Source of the DNA: Flavobacterium johnsoniae
GTDB lineage: Bacteria; Bacteroidota; Bacteroidia; Flavobacteriales; Flavobacteriaceae
Direction of reading: 5' to 3'
NCBI RefSeq assembly: GCF_030388325.1
Contig: NZ_CP103794.1
Span: forward strand, 2,294,001 to 2,358,000
DNA length: 64,000 bases
Below, in pieces: positions 63,635-64,000 of this stretch (position 1 is the stretch's first letter; each line of letters starts with the position of its first letter). The translations under genes were made by a program, and so were the position numbers. A model generated the notes under the pieces. The model had not been told where the DNA came from, made no database searches, and saw nothing but the letters and a program-made list of their open reading frames with translations.

Positions 63635-64000
63635 TTAATTTTGTTCATTATTAAAAAATTGATCAAGAGCACTTAAGTCTAAAATATTCACACTTCTAGC
63701 TTTACTGCCTTCGAACGGACCAACAATACCTGCTGCCTCAAGTTGATCGATTAAACGACCTGCTCTGTTGTATCCTAATTTTAATTTTCGCTGCAATAAA
63801 GAAGCAGAACCTTGTTGGGCATTGACAATAATCTCCGCCGCTTCTCTAAATAAAGTATCTCTTTCGGAAATATCTATATCAAGATTAATGCCAGTTTCTT
63901 CTCCAACAAACTCTGGAAGTAAATAAGCCGTGGCATACGCTTTTTGTGCGCCAATAAAATCGGTAATTTTTTCTACTTCTGGTGTATCAATGAAAGCACA
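63635..64000 (-). CDS. ftsK: FtsK/SpoIIIE DNA translocase, C-terminal end
   Basis: Only the last 121 residues are inside the window. The frame runs leftward from 64000 to a TAA at 63635-63637. It contains the winged-helix gamma domain that binds KOPS sites: ASLLQRKLKLGYNRAGRLID and QLEAAGIVGPFEGSKAR, which is typical of FtsK. A short acidic tail ends in LDQFFNNEQN. The motor domain lies outside. It moves chromosomes at the division septum. Confidence 0.93.
   Translation of the reverse strand, partial: CAFIDTPEVEKITDFIGAQKAYATAYLLPEFVGEETGINLDIDISERDTLFREAAEIIVNAQQGSASLLQRKLKLGYNRAGRLIDQLEAAGIVGPFEGSKARSVNILDLSALDQFFNNEQN

Noticed and set aside
1..64000. Insertion sequences
   Set aside because: No transposase gene or matching terminal inverted repeats with target duplications were recognised in the window.

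Overview
The window is AT-rich (roughly one third G+C by eye). SusC/SusD outer-membrane genes, a DUF6520-type peptide, RteC-like and MobC-like mobilisation proteins, CTnDOT-like integrase features and TAnnTTTG promoters all point to the Bacteroidota, most likely a Flavobacterium-like member of the Flavobacteriaceae. Housekeeping genes lie only at the two edges: a methyltransferase at the left (1-1095), and on the right a thioesterase, ribBA, an LptF/G permease, lolA and the end of ftsK (59936-64000). Between them is a genomic island of about 58 kb, built around tRNA-Ser(TGA).

The island looks like two accreted elements. Two nearly identical blocks, each a terminator palindrome plus a complete tRNA-Ser(TGA), sit at 45771-45921 and 59633-59784. 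A tyrosine recombinase (58212-59435) ends 262 bases from the right copy. A 13-base match to the 3' end of the right tRNA at 1354-1366, next to a strong leftward terminator, may be the outer left attachment site.

Left element, 1.4-45.8 kb. (a) A leftward defence operon (1.9-16.5 kb): HsdM, HsdS, a PtuA-like ATPase, a PtuB-like HNH nuclease and HsdR, then two DUF262 (GmrSD-type) proteins, an unknown protein and a four-helix membrane protein. A Septu-like pair is thus nested inside a type I restriction-modification operon. (b) Relaxase and MobC (16.7-18.3 kb) with a palindromic oriT candidate and iteron-like repeats. (c) A MauE-like membrane protein and a four-cysteine exported peptide, facing a SusC/SusD/S9-peptidase operon (19.3-28.4 kb). 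(d) Small regulators: XRE, RteC-like and excisionase-like genes (28.9-30.5 kb). (e) A rightward accessory cluster (30.7-39.6 kb): PD-(D/E)XK nucleases, a TIR-like protein, a single-chain HNH-ABC ATPase, a UPF0489 protein and a trypsin-like/DUF900 fusion. (f) A leftward pair: a very large exported coiled-coil protein and an exported serine protease (39.8-44.5 kb). (g) A second RteC-like gene broken by a stop codon, and a second excisionase-like gene (45.0-45.7 kb).

Right element, 45.9-59.7 kb: a 1091-residue uncharacterised protein overlapping a DUF2235 (Tle1-like) hydrolase, a lipoprotein next to an exported papain-like protease, a Fic protein, a 42-base tandem repeat array, several striking palindromes and the integrase.

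The strongest candidates for an undescribed system are the TIR-like/HNH-ABC ATPase/UPF0489 cluster, the Septu-in-type-I operon, the MauE/DUF6520/SusCD/S9 cluster and the 1091-residue/DUF2235 pair. All family assignments are from reading the translations; no database search was run.
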